62,550 bases of DNA. Origin: Bdellovibrio sp. CG22_combo_CG10-13_8_21_14_all_39_27 (GTDB lineage Bacteria > Bdellovibrionota > Bacteriovoracia > Bacteriovoracales > Bacteriovoracaceae). Positions 15,824-24,685 of the stretch are shown here, one piece after another; the stretch's first letter is position 1, and each line of letters opens with the position of its first letter. The notes beneath the pieces are model-generated. The model saw nothing but the letters and a program-made list of their open reading frames with translations. It did no database searches and had not been told where the DNA came from. The DNA is taken from the NCBI GenBank assembly GCA_002786715.1, contig PCTW01000003.1, positions 1 through 62,550 of the forward strand. The letters are read 5' to 3'. The position numbers were made by a program, and so were the translations under genes.

Positions 15824-16356
15824 TACTTACCTAAAAGCATTGACCCTAATAGCGCCGCACCTGCAGAAAAAATAATCGCATTAGTGGCCGTATCATTAAC
15901 ACCACTGAAAGTAGGTTTTTCTGGTCTCTCTGCTTTGCCAAAAGTCACTTGAGAAGTGTTGGTTGAAGAAACTGCTCCAATCGCTCCCAGATCAATGGCC
16001 GAAGCATCCATGACATTGAAGATGCGAACTTCGCGTTGTTGCTCACCCACATACATTTTCTCATCAGTTGGAACAGCACGGATAAAGAATTGTTTGTTTA
16101 AGTTTTGGCGAACGGTATTGGCCAAGTCTTTTTCGCGAAATTTTGCGGGATAAGCGAGAGCCTCACCTTTATCTGATTCAAAGACAAAATAGAATTCATG
16201 GCCAAGCTTATTACGTGAATCGTTCTTGGGCAGATGGATAAAGCGCCCTAAAATCTTCACATCTTCAACTTTTCTACGAGTTGAATCTGCATAGGTTCCA
16301 TTCATCATTATAATGACGGCCAAAAAAGGGCTTAAGATCTTTTTCCAAATACTCAT
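15823..16356 (-). CDS. Secreted protein of unknown function
   Basis: The ATG at 16356 (protein MSIWKKILSPFLAV) is chosen because AAGGAG lies at correct spacing; an upstream start at 16398 would hide the signal peptide. The precursor has 177 residues with a signal sequence (about 1-24, cut after TYA) and an OB-like beta-rich middle (DVKILGRFIHLPKNDSRNKL). A hydrophobic C-terminal tail (ATNAIIFSAGAALLGSMLLG) may anchor it. No family is recognised. It is coupled to the DUF1232 gene. Confidence 0.65.
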   Translation of the reverse strand: MSIWKKILSPFLAVIIMMNGTYADSTRRKVEDVKILGRFIHLPKNDSRNKLGHEFYFVFESDKGEALAYPAKFREKDLANTVRQNLNKQFFIRAVPTDEKMYVGEQQREVRIFNVMDASAIDLGAIGAVSSTNTSQVTFGKAERPEKPTFSGVNDTATNAIIFSAGAALLGSMLLGK

Positions 16357-16519
16357 AAAAATTCTCCTTATGCCTGTCCTTTTTACAACAGTGTCCAAAC
16401 TTTAAACAGGGGCTGATGGTCATAATATTGGAAAAACAGGGGTTTAGCTATGATCTTTAGCAGGTTCTTCTGGCATCATCCTTGCTTTAAGTAGCTTGAG
16501 AGAAATTAAGGAGAGAATT

Positions 16520-16885
16520 ATGAAAACCATTATGTTTATCCTCGCTACTTCATTCTTGATGAGTACATCTTCAAGAGCTTCAGAAGGATCTATCACTTGT
16601 GAGATCCCACGTATGGAGAAGAATGTCGTTATAGAGAAGGCCAAAATGGTATGGGTTGATCCCGATATCCAAGGTGCTAAAAGAGAAGTTGCTTCTCTCG
16701 ACGGCCAAGCAGTGAGAACAAAATTTTCACACTCTGGGATGGAAAAATTTATGATGGTAGATGGTAAGAAATTTACCATTCACATCGAGAATCTTAAGCA
16801 AATGAATGAAGTTGATGACTATATTTTGATTCGCTCAAAAGAAGGTCATGAAATGACTTACCCGATTTCGTGTCAGCAATCATAA
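16520..16885 (+). CDS. Small secreted protein
   Basis: The ATG at 16520 has TAAGGAGAG eight bases upstream, and the product (121 residues) opens with the signal peptide MKTIMFILATSFLMSTSSRA. The mature part has two cysteines (ITCEIP, ISCQQS) that could form one disulfide and a beta-rich pattern. No family is recognised. The opposite-strand frame of 111 codons (16444-16779) lacks comparable features. Confidence 0.7.
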   Translation: MKTIMFILATSFLMSTSSRASEGSITCEIPRMEKNVVIEKAKMVWVDPDIQGAKREVASLDGQAVRTKFSHSGMEKFMMVDGKKFTIHIENLKQMNEVDDYILIRSKEGHEMTYPISCQQS

Positions 16886-16886
16886 A

Positions 16887-17687
16887 TTAGCGACCAAACT
16901 TAAACGGCTGGCTTTTCTCTTCTTCCTTCGGTGGAATTTTAAAGCCAGTGCAACCTTCAAGCGGAACTGAAACTTCATTCGATACAATTACCCGATCTTC
17001 CAATTCTAAATAATTCGACATTTTTCGCTTCTCTGATTGATTGTAAAGTGCCAGATCAATAATGTATTCACCCGATAAGGATCTTCCCCCATTCAAGGTA
17101 ATCGGAGAATAACTAAAAGCTTCGACTCTCGCCGAAATCGTTTCCATCTCACTAGGAGAAGTTGCAATGACAGAGCCGGGACCATTTTCTTTTTCAATTT
17201 TAATTTCTTCTATCCATTTATCATGATCAAAAGCAGGACAATCAAATTTTTCAAAACGCGAAGATAGCGCTGCAGCTGCGTAGTAGACGCTAAAGAATCC
17301 TCCTTTCGTTTGCTTAATTCGCATCTGTCCTGATTCTTTAGTGCCTGGAAGGACAATCGGTACGTAGAGAAAACCGAGTACTTCTGAACGTCCCATATTT
17401 CGGCGGCGAACGCGAATCAACCAAGAGTCAGCTCCTCTATTATTAACCAGATCTTCAATATCATCGGTCTCGAGTTGAGGAAACTTCACTTTGATTTTTA
17501 CGCCTTTGGCGACTTTTTGTTTACCTAAAAGACCAACGGTCCATGGGACCACGTCTGCATCTTCGGCTCCAACATTGAGAGGAGTAATACTGGCAATGGC
17601 ATTGTTAACTGAATACTGGGATTTCTTTTCACAAGAACTGAATAGAAATAAATGAGCCGCTATTAAAAGAACAAAATAGTATCTCAT
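16887..17687 (-). CDS. Lipoprotein of unknown function
   Basis: The lipoprotein signal MRYYFVLLIAAHLFLFSSC is preceded by AAGGAGATC, which decides the ATG at 17687; the frame extends to 17750 but without support. The mature protein (about 250 residues) is beta-rich with a short motif VPWTVGLLG and a long basic/acidic mixture. It ends in KIPPKEEEKSQPFKFGR. It lies 14 bases downstream of manA and could be co-transcribed with it. No family is recognised. Confidence 0.65.
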   Translation of the reverse strand: MRYYFVLLIAAHLFLFSSCEKKSQYSVNNAIASITPLNVGAEDADVVPWTVGLLGKQKVAKGVKIKVKFPQLETDDIEDLVNNRGADSWLIRVRRRNMGRSEVLGFLYVPIVLPGTKESGQMRIKQTKGGFFSVYYAAAALSSRFEKFDCPAFDHDKWIEEIKIEKENGPGSVIATSPSEMETISARVEAFSYSPITLNGGRSLSGEYIIDLALYNQSEKRKMSNYLELEDRVIVSNEVSVPLEGCTGFKIPPKEEEKSQPFKFGR

Positions 17688-17700
17688 CTGATCTCCTTGA

Positions 17701-18618
17701 TTATTGAACAATGAGACATCTCCCTGCTTTAAGAGAAAGTATTTCTTCATTTTTTAAACTTATTCCTGATTCATAAGCTTTAAGAATGACGTTTCCTATT
17801 TGAAACTCTCCTTCCAAACAAATCACACTTAAGGCCCTCTTTTTGGCCACCAAACTTAAAGATTCTTTCGAATCAGCATTCCACAGTGACATTTCAAAAT
17901 CTGCATGGTCTACAAGCTTGAGCTGGCCTTTCATTTGAAAAAGGTTTTCTTGGTAACGAAAATAACTTAACTCATTTTTGCTTGCTTCAAATTGCGCTAC
18001 ATCCATGGCCTTCTTTACATGAAGCTCACGACTTTGACCTTTGTCATCTAAACGATTCCAATCCCAAACTCTATAAGTCACTCCTGAACTTTGTTGAACT
18101 TCACACATCAAAACATCTTTTCCGATAGCATGAAGAGAACCTGCAGGAACAAAAAAGAATTGTCCTTTCTTCAGCGGATAGAAATTCATAAGCTCATCAA
18201 CTTGAGCAGAAGCTTCAATCGCTTTTTGAAATTGATCTCGCGTAACACCTTTTTTCAGTCCCAAATAGAGTCCTGCGCCCGGAGCCGCATCAAGAATCAA
18301 CCAACACTCAGTTTTGCCAGATTGATTTTCGTGAATGCGCGCGTACTCATCAGCGGGATGCACTTGAATGGAGAGATTATCGGAAGTATCGATAAACTTT
18401 ACTAAGTAAGGCAATTGTTCTGAATTTAAATAGTCGCTTAATTTATGACCATGAAAAGTAGTACAGGTACCGTCTGGGTGAATGGAAACCTCCCAGGTCT
18501 CCCCCAACGGATCAGTTCCAGTCAAAGCAACCTGTCTTAAATGTGAGAGGCGCCTTCCACCCCAGATTTTAAAAGACGGATTTGGTTTAAGCTTAGTAAA
18601 TTCAGACAGTTGTAACAT
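17701..18618 (-). CDS. manA: Mannose-6-phosphate isomerase, class I
   Basis: The 305-residue enzyme is a short cupin-type phosphomannose isomerase. Zinc ligands are visible in SIQVHPADEYA (Gln and His), in GKTECWLIL (Glu) and in PAGSLHAIGKD (His). The N-terminus LKPNPSFKIWGGRRLSHL matches the family's 'kpyvWGG..L'. It interconverts mannose-6-phosphate and fructose-6-phosphate for glycan precursors. I prefer the ATG at 18618; a TTG at 18639 is also possible. Confidence 0.88.
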   Translation of the reverse strand: MLQLSEFTKLKPNPSFKIWGGRRLSHLRQVALTGTDPLGETWEVSIHPDGTCTTFHGHKLSDYLNSEQLPYLVKFIDTSDNLSIQVHPADEYARIHENQSGKTECWLILDAAPGAGLYLGLKKGVTRDQFQKAIEASAQVDELMNFYPLKKGQFFFVPAGSLHAIGKDVLMCEVQQSSGVTYRVWDWNRLDDKGQSRELHVKKAMDVAQFEASKNELSYFRYQENLFQMKGQLKLVDHADFEMSLWNADSKESLSLVAKKRALSVICLEGEFQIGNVILKAYESGISLKNEEILSLKAGRCLIVQ

Positions 18619-18771
18619 TTCAATCCCATAAGCCTTCAATGGCCCAACTTCTTGTCACTTTTAGTCTAGGGAAGCCCCTCAATACTTTCAAGTTAATTCG
18701 ATTAAATACTTAATTTTACTACAAAAAAGATTTGTCGGAGGGATTCAGGTAAAGCCGCTTTAAAATAGCCC

Positions 18772-19458
18772 ATGGCCGGAAAATACAGATTGCCAGTACT
18801 ACCTATTCCCAACGTTGTGTTCTATCCGAACACAGCATTGCCCCTACTGGTGGTCGAACCTATATATCGTCGTATGATCAATGATTGCATTGAGAAGAAT
18901 CTCAATCTGGGGATTGCCTTGGCCGAACCAGTGGGAGTCAACACCAAGGATGCTCGATGGGTTCCCCATAAAATTTGTACTATGGGAAAACCAATTATCA
19001 TTGAAGAATTGCCCGATGGCTCTCTCAAAGTCTTAGTGCGTGGTCTTGCTCGCGTACGGCTTAAAGATATCAAACAAAATATTCCTTATATGATCTTTGA
19101 TGCCGAAGCCATTCAAGATTTTGCTTTGGATGAGAGTTTCGACAGCGAGGGAAAAATAGAAAGATTAAGTAAAATTCTTGATCAATGGGTTCTCGATTTT
19201 ATTCCTGATTCACTCGAGCGCGACAGCTTCTATCACAATCTTGTCGATACAAAACATATTGTCGATTACGTCTGCATGTTTCTCATTCAGGACAGAGAGC
19301 TTAGACAATTATTATTAGAAAATATGTCACTGATTGAACGCATTCAAATGCTCGATACTCTTTTGCCTGGGCATTATCCCATGAATGAAGATGCACTCGT
19401 TGGTAGGGCCATAAAAGAGTTTGAACACATCGAGAAGATTGCTTCTTGCGCTCACTAA
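18772..19458 (+). CDS. Lon N-terminal (LAN) domain protein
   Basis: The 228-residue protein consists of the substrate-binding domain of Lon protease only: RLPVLPIPNVVFYPNTALPL at the start, then EPIYRRMINDC and VLVRGLARVRL. No ATPase or protease domain follows, so it is a free LON-domain protein of the kind found widely in bacteria (often near cereblon-like or ubiquitin-like folds). Its role is unknown, possibly substrate binding. It converges with the next gene, overlapping at the stop codons by four bases. Confidence 0.85.
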   Translation: MAGKYRLPVLPIPNVVFYPNTALPLLVVEPIYRRMINDCIEKNLNLGIALAEPVGVNTKDARWVPHKICTMGKPIIIEELPDGSLKVLVRGLARVRLKDIKQNIPYMIFDAEAIQDFALDESFDSEGKIERLSKILDQWVLDFIPDSLERDSFYHNLVDTKHIVDYVCMFLIQDRELRQLLLENMSLIERIQMLDTLLPGHYPMNEDALVGRAIKEFEHIEKIASCAH

Positions 19459-20099
19459 TTCAGAGGAATGATCATCGCTAAAAATGTTAGACCCGCTCCA
19501 GATAAGAGAGGAATGGTCAGATTGTCATCGACATAAGTTGAGCATAGTTCTGATAAAGCTCCCACCAAACCGGCCAGTAAAGAAAAGATGCCTAAATAAA
19601 CAGGTGAGGTCGAAGTGTTGAAAAAGTAAGTGTAGGTAATCAATGTACACACCAGTAAACTGGCCAAAAAGCCTTCGAGAGATTTCCCTTTTATGATCTG
19701 CTTTCTGCCATGAAGAATACCAGCTGTTGAAGCAATCGGATCAGCAAAGATGAGAAAGAGAACACTCAAGATCGCCATTTTTTCTGGAAAAAATAACAAA
19801 GAGCTCGACACTCCCAAGGCGTAGAAAGGCAGACCGGTAAATGAATTGCGCTCACATTCGCGCATGATTGGGCCTAAAACTTTGACCACATGGTTATTAA
19901 GAACCGCAAATTTCATTCGCAATAACTCAAAAAGAAAGCTGGAAATGGCGAGGACAAACAAAGCGTATGCTGTGATTCTTGGCCCATAACCTAAGAGATA
20001 ATAAGCACCTAGACCAGCTAGACCGCTAGAAATGTGCCAAAGCTTTCTCACTATGTGGAGATCGCTTCTCAGTTTTAATTGTGTTTTCACTGAATCCAT
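19455..20099 (-). CDS. SEC59/DGK1-like polyprenol or diacylglycerol kinase
   Basis: This 214-residue membrane protein has about six TM segments and the CTP-dependent kinase motifs of the SEC59/DGK1/VTE5 family: VRKLWHISSGL, RECERNSFTGLPFYALG and IFADPIASTAGILHGR. Members phosphorylate dolichol, diacylglycerol or phytol using CTP. In this Gram-negative background it may recycle polyprenols or DAG. It is transcribed alone toward the Lon-N gene and divergently from the MinD-like gene. Confidence 0.8.
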   Translation of the reverse strand: MDSVKTQLKLRSDLHIVRKLWHISSGLAGLGAYYLLGYGPRITAYALFVLAISSFLFELLRMKFAVLNNHVVKVLGPIMRECERNSFTGLPFYALGVSSSLLFFPEKMAILSVLFLIFADPIASTAGILHGRKQIIKGKSLEGFLASLLVCTLITYTYFFNTSTSPVYLGIFSLLAGLVGALSELCSTYVDDNLTIPLLSGAGLTFLAMIIPLN

Positions 20100-20303
20100 A
20101 ACGCCATCCGTCGTTCAAGAGAGACTCTTTTGCTACGATAAAAGGCCCTGATCGAATTGTCACTCGAATAGGGATTTTTTCCTCATGCGTTGCAAAAAAT
20201 GGTGTTATCTTCGCACTTTATATGCTGACACCCCCTTTTCTTTTTACCTATAATTACTGGGAACAAGGATGTTCTTGATTTAGTGGACAAAGGCATTGGT
20301 TAA

Positions 20304-21239
20304 ATGACTTTTAATGATTCTCCAGCGGGTTTTTTTACTTCCCGTTCAAATGTACGTGTTTGGGCGATTGGCGGTGGTAAGGGCGGCGTAGGCAAAAGCC
20401 TCGTGACGGCCAACTTGTCCATTTGTTTAGCTCTTATGGGTTACAAAGTAGTAGCAATCGATTTGGACCTTGGTGGGGCCAATCTTCACACCTGTCTTGG
20501 CGTTCCTATTCCTGATAAAACTCTCTCTGATTACATCAGTAAAAAAGTGAAGAGTCTCAATGAACTTTTAACTCCAACTCAAATAGATAATCTCAAAATC
20601 ATCTCTGGTGCTCAGGATGATGTGGGCATCGCCAATCTTCGCCAAATGCAAAAAGCAAAAATTCTCTCCAGCTTTGATGAGCTTGATGCTGATTTTGTGT
20701 TACTTGATCTCGGTGCCGGCACTGCTTTTAACACTCTCGACTTTTTTATCTCTGCTCACAACGGAATTTTGGTTGCTCTGCCTGAGCCAACTTCAATTGA
20801 AAACACCTACCGATTTATTAAATCTGTTTATTATAGAAAATTAAAAATGGTAGAAGATCTTTTAGAAGTGGGGCCAGTTATTGATCAGGCCATGAATGCA
20901 AAAATTTCACAGAACTCTACTCCTGCTGATCTCATTCAAAGAGTGATTGAAATCAATCCTCAAATCGGTCACAAGTTACGCTCTGAAATTTCGAATCTCA
21001 GTCCGAAACTCATTATCAACCAAGTGAGAACGCAAGCTGATATCGACATCGGCTTTTCCATGAAGATTATTAGCAAAAAATATTTCGGGATTAATCTCGA
21101 TTATGTTGGATATCTCGAATACGATGCCACCGTATGGCAAAGTGTAAAAAAACGCAGACCATTGCTCATGGAATTTCCGAACTCTGGACTGGTTAATAAT
21201 TTCGATCGCATCGTCCACAGACTGCTAAACATCACTTGA
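20304..21239 (+). CDS. MinD/ParA-family ATPase
   Basis: The 311-residue P-loop ATPase has a deviant Walker A GGKGGVGKS at about 24-32, a switch I/A' region DLDLGGANLHTCLG and Walker B FVLLDLGAG. It is longer than MinD and resembles the FlhG/MinD-like proteins of delta-proteobacteria and Bdellovibrionota. It is followed after seven bases by the J-domain/RodZ-like protein, so it may position an envelope or polar structure with that partner. No membrane-targeting helix is obvious at its C-terminus. Confidence 0.85.
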   Translation: MTFNDSPAGFFTSRSNVRVWAIGGGKGGVGKSLVTANLSICLALMGYKVVAIDLDLGGANLHTCLGVPIPDKTLSDYISKKVKSLNELLTPTQIDNLKIISGAQDDVGIANLRQMQKAKILSSFDELDADFVLLDLGAGTAFNTLDFFISAHNGILVALPEPTSIENTYRFIKSVYYRKLKMVEDLLEVGPVIDQAMNAKISQNSTPADLIQRVIEINPQIGHKLRSEISNLSPKLIINQVRTQADIDIGFSMKIISKKYFGINLDYVGYLEYDATVWQSVKKRRPLLMEFPNSGLVNNFDRIVHRLLNIT

Positions 21240-21246
21240 GGAGAAA

Positions 21247-21924
21247 ATGATGGAAGAAAGTCGCAACTATTATGAAGTTTTAGAAGTTGGCATCGAAGCC
21301 AATCAGGATGAAATATATCGTGGTTATCTTCGCGCTAAGAACGCCTACTCTCAAGATTCATTAGCACTTTATTCGCTCATGACAAAAGAAGAGTGTCAGC
21401 AAATTCTTGATCTCATCGAAGAGGCTTATTCCATTCTTAGTGATCCTAATAAAAGAAGACAATATGACGAAGTGAGAGGATTCAACAAAGGAATGCCTCG
21501 AGTAATGAGAGCCGCTTCTCCAGGTCTCACATCTGCAGATAATAGCGATCATCATCTCAATCAAGCTCAAGACTCAACAGGCGAACACTCAATGGCGAAA
21601 ATTGTCGCCAAGAAGAGATTTGGCCTCGATTATAACGAAAATACTGATTTTGAACGTGAAATAGAAAGCACAACTGAATTTACCGGTGAATTTTTAAAGA
21701 AAATCCGTGAATACAAAAATGTCGAAGTAGATCGTCTCGCAGATATGACAAAAATTTCAAAAAGTTATATTCGCTACATCGAAGCCGAAGATCTCGATCG
21801 GCTTCCAGCAGAAGCTTATGTCAGAGGATTTGTTTATCAAGTCGCAAAATGCTTAAAGCTCAATCCTGATATGGTCGCCACTTCTTATCTTTATCGTATG
21901 AAAAAGCTTAGGAGCGAAAAGTAA
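21247..21924 (+). CDS. J-domain-like plus RodZ-type HTH fusion protein
   Basis: The 225-residue protein has two domains. Residues 5-78 form a DnaJ-like domain (NYYEVLEVGIEANQDEIYR, then SILSDPNKRRQYDEVRG). The position of the HPD loop reads YLRAKNAYSQDS, so the tripeptide needed to stimulate DnaK is missing. Residues about 153-222 form a RodZ/HTH_25-type helix-turn-helix (VDRLADMTKISKSYIRYIEA). There is no TM segment, unlike RodZ. It overlaps no neighbour but is three bases from the pseudouridine synthase gene. It is probably a structural adaptor linking the MinD-like ATPase to another partner. Confidence 0.75.
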   Translation: MMEESRNYYEVLEVGIEANQDEIYRGYLRAKNAYSQDSLALYSLMTKEECQQILDLIEEAYSILSDPNKRRQYDEVRGFNKGMPRVMRAASPGLTSADNSDHHLNQAQDSTGEHSMAKIVAKKRFGLDYNENTDFEREIESTTEFTGEFLKKIREYKNVEVDRLADMTKISKSYIRYIEAEDLDRLPAEAYVRGFVYQVAKCLKLNPDMVATSYLYRMKKLRSEK

Positions 21925-21927
21925 ATC

Positions 21928-22929
21928 ATGAGTGAAGAATCTCTGGGCGAAGAGTCCAGAATATTCACTATTACCCAAAAAGATCGGGATGATTTCAAAA
22001 GATTAGATCAATATCTCAATCATAAAATTGAAGAGTATAGTCGCAATTTTCTAAAAAACTTATTTGATAATGATTTGATTGAGCTTAATAGTGACTCTCC
22101 CAATCCTCACATCAAGCTTGAACTCAAGAAAATGCCACCTGAAGGCACCATTGTTCAAGTCAATATCCCTCCTCCCTTACCAGCAGAAGCTGAAGCAGAA
22201 AATATTCCTCTTGAAATTCTCTATGAAGATGAGCACTTGGTCTTCGTCAACAAACCGGCCGGCATGGTGACTCATCCTGCCCCTGGAAACTATCGAGGAA
22301 CATTAGTTAACGCCATTCTTTATCATTGCAAAGACCTCAAAGGTGTTGGTGATCAAAAGCGGCCAGGTATTGTCCATCGCCTAGATAAAGGGACTTCAGG
22401 AGTCATGGTCGTTGCTAAAAATCAAAAATGCCACGAGCTTTTAGTTGGACTCTTTTCCAAACACGATCTCGAACGACGCTATCAAGCACTGGCGATTAAT
22501 CGCCCTCAAGCGACAGCAGGACATCTTGAATCAATGATTGGTCGCCATCCTCAGAATCGCTTAAAAATGACAACCCAGCTCACAAGAGGAAAACAGGCGA
22601 TTACAGATTATAAAGTTCTCGAACTTTTTCACAAGGCCTGTTTACTCGAAATGAAATTAGAGACAGGGCGCACTCATCAAATTCGCGTTCATTTAAAAGA
22701 GCTGTTAAAAACACCTATCATCAATGACCCTTTGTATGGTCATCCCAATGATGACAAACGTATCTTGGGGGCAGCAGCGACCGTTGCGATTGGAAATTAT
22801 GAGCACCCCTATTTGCATGCAAAGGTTTTGGGATTTATTCATCCCATGACCCAACAACCTATGCATTTTGAATCCCCGCTGCCTCCTGAATTTCAACAAT
22901 TATTGGATGTTTTGAGAGGAGAATCATGA
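21928..22929 (+). CDS. RluA-family 23S rRNA pseudouridine synthase
   Basis: The 333-residue enzyme has an N-terminal S4-like domain (RLDQYLNHKIEEYSRN) followed by the RluA/RluD catalytic domain with catalytic Asp in IVHRLDKGTSGVMVVAK. Other family marks are LYEDEHLVFVNKPAGMVTHP and RTHQIRVHLK. It isomerises specific uridines in large-subunit rRNA. Its stop overlaps the next start (ATGA), a common pairing of rluD with pgeF. Confidence 0.9.
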   Translation: MSEESLGEESRIFTITQKDRDDFKRLDQYLNHKIEEYSRNFLKNLFDNDLIELNSDSPNPHIKLELKKMPPEGTIVQVNIPPPLPAEAEAENIPLEILYEDEHLVFVNKPAGMVTHPAPGNYRGTLVNAILYHCKDLKGVGDQKRPGIVHRLDKGTSGVMVVAKNQKCHELLVGLFSKHDLERRYQALAINRPQATAGHLESMIGRHPQNRLKMTTQLTRGKQAITDYKVLELFHKACLLEMKLETGRTHQIRVHLKELLKTPIINDPLYGHPNDDKRILGAAATVAIGNYEHPYLHAKVLGFIHPMTQQPMHFESPLPPEFQQLLDVLRGES

Positions 22930-23513
22930 CGCTTCTTCTTAAAAGAGATTTGGGAACTTTGCGTTTTGAGACTTACGATCAAAAACCAGAGTTTGAAGTT
23001 GTTAAACTAAAACAAGTTCACGGGCCGCATGTCGTGACCTATCAAGAAGCAAGTATAAAAGAGCTTGAAGCTGATGGAATGGTCTTGCCAAGCACTTTTC
23101 AGAAACCAGCTGCTATTATAACGGCAGATTGCCTTCCCATACTCATTCAAGGATTAAAAGGATATGCCTTTCTTCACGCAGGCTGGAGAGGACTTCACAA
23201 CCAAATCATGAATCATTCCCTCATTCATGATCTTCAACCTCAATCGGCTTATATCGGGCCTCATATTAAAGTCTGTTGCTTTGAAGTTCAGCCCGAATTT
23301 AAAACCAATTTTCCGCAAGAACATTTTTATCAAGTAAGAGAGAATAAGCTCTTTTGCGATCTCACTCAAATAGCTCAGACCCAGTTGAAAACTTTTTATC
23401 ATATTGGCCACGTAGAGATAGAAAAGAGTTGCACATGCTGCACTTTACAATTCAAAAGCTTCAGAAGAGATGGCACAATAGACAGGAACTGGAATATCAT
23501 AAAGATTAATTAA
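22926..23513 (+). CDS. pgeF: PgeF/YfiH laccase-domain protein
   Basis: The 195-residue protein carries all the marks of the YfiH/PgeF family: KQVHG, TADCLPI, HAGWRG, IGPHIKVCCFEV and a C-terminal CTCC-FRRDGTIDRNW. E. coli PgeF edits peptidoglycan precursors that have L-Ser instead of L-Ala; some members were described as purine nucleoside phosphorylases or polyphenol oxidases. It follows the pseudouridine synthase with a four-base overlap. It is somewhat shorter than usual (about 240) at the N-terminus. Confidence 0.88.
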   Translation: MTLLLKRDLGTLRFETYDQKPEFEVVKLKQVHGPHVVTYQEASIKELEADGMVLPSTFQKPAAIITADCLPILIQGLKGYAFLHAGWRGLHNQIMNHSLIHDLQPQSAYIGPHIKVCCFEVQPEFKTNFPQEHFYQVRENKLFCDLTQIAQTQLKTFYHIGHVEIEKSCTCCTLQFKSFRRDGTIDRNWNIIKIN

Positions 23514-23527
23514 TAAGGACTTTCATT

Positions 23528-24685
23528 ATGGAAAAAGCAAACAACCAATCTTTCTACAAATCAGCATCCATGAATATTCAAATTCTCTTTGTTTTGGCTT
23601 CTATCTGTATGATTGCCTTTTCAATTTATCTCACCAATCACTATTTTGAGATTATTTTCCCGATGGGATTAGGCTCGTCAACTCTGTGTGATATTAATAC
23701 ATTCTTTAATTGCGATATTACGACCTACTCTCCTTTTTCAAATATTGCAGGAATCCCCATCTCCCTTTTCGGTCTTGTAATGGGATCTATGCTTCTTATT
23801 GGTTACTTCTTTCCAACTGAATCAGTTTCTTCTACATTGCACTTTCTTTTGAGAGTAAACCTTGTTGGTTGCGTGGTTCTTTTCTTATACTCACTTTTCT
23901 TTCTTCACGGCCTCTGTCCCTTTTGTACTCTTTATTATATTTCTTCGGCCGCTGCTTGGTATTCCATGCATCACACGAAAGTTCCAGCGAAGCTCGTCAT
24001 TAAACCTTTGGCAATCATGAGTGTCGTGGTCCTCATCGCATCTGGTTTAATGTGGAAAGTTGTTGATGGGAAGCGCGATTATCAAGACAAATTGGCTACA
24101 GATCTTATTCGTCAATTTGATTCACTTCCCAATCTTGGTGCACCAGCTGAAGACTCAGCTTATAGAGTCGCAAGTTCAACTCCCAAATTTACAGATGCCG
24201 TTATTCAAATTACAAAATTTTCTGATTTCCAATGTCCGGCATGTAAAATGCTTTCTGAGATTTTAGAGAAAGTAGCGAAACGTTATGCTGGAAAAATCAA
24301 TATTCAGTATGTTTTTTATCCGTTAGACCCCACTTGTAATCCTAATATGACCAATCCTCTTCATCAGTACGCTTGTAAAGCTTCTTACCTAGCAGCTTGC
24401 TTGCCTGAAAAGTTTCCTGAAGTTTCGCATAAGATTTTTGCCAATCAAAATGATCTTTCCGACAAATGGCTTCTCGATTATGCCAAGTCTGAAAATGTTC
24501 TCGATTGTTATCAAAGCCCTGAGACAAAAAAGAAGGTCATGGATCTGATTGCCCTTTCAAATCCATTTAATATTAAATCAACTCCAACTTCACTCATTAA
24601 TGGTATTAAAGTTGAAGGTGCTCTACCTCTTAAGAATCTGACGGCAATCCTCGACGAAATTGTCAGAAGACACGATGGCAAATAA
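23528..24685 (+). CDS. VKOR-DsbA fusion (disulfide-bond formation)
   Basis: The 385-residue protein has a VKOR domain with about five TM segments (20-165), conserved cysteines in STLCDINTFFNCD and the active CxxC in HGLCPFCTLYY. A periplasmic thioredoxin-fold (DsbA-like) domain follows, with FSDFQCPACKML near residue 235-246 and cis-Pro region STPTSLINGI. Such fusions oxidise periplasmic cysteines and pass electrons to quinone, replacing DsbB/DsbA. It fits the many secreted Cys-bearing proteins in the window. AAGGA precedes the ATG. Confidence 0.9.
   Translation: MEKANNQSFYKSASMNIQILFVLASICMIAFSIYLTNHYFEIIFPMGLGSSTLCDINTFFNCDITTYSPFSNIAGIPISLFGLVMGSMLLIGYFFPTESVSSTLHFLLRVNLVGCVVLFLYSLFFLHGLCPFCTLYYISSAAAWYSMHHTKVPAKLVIKPLAIMSVVVLIASGLMWKVVDGKRDYQDKLATDLIRQFDSLPNLGAPAEDSAYRVASSTPKFTDAVIQITKFSDFQCPACKMLSEILEKVAKRYAGKINIQYVFYPLDPTCNPNMTNPLHQYACKASYLAACLPEKFPEVSHKIFANQNDLSDKWLLDYAKSENVLDCYQSPETKKKVMDLIALSNPFNIKSTPTSLINGIKVEGALPLKNLTAILDEIVRRHDGK

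Noticed and set aside
16444-16779. 111-codon minus-strand frame opposite the small secreted protein gene
   Set aside because: The plus-strand gene has a ribosome-binding site and signal peptide; the minus frame has neither.
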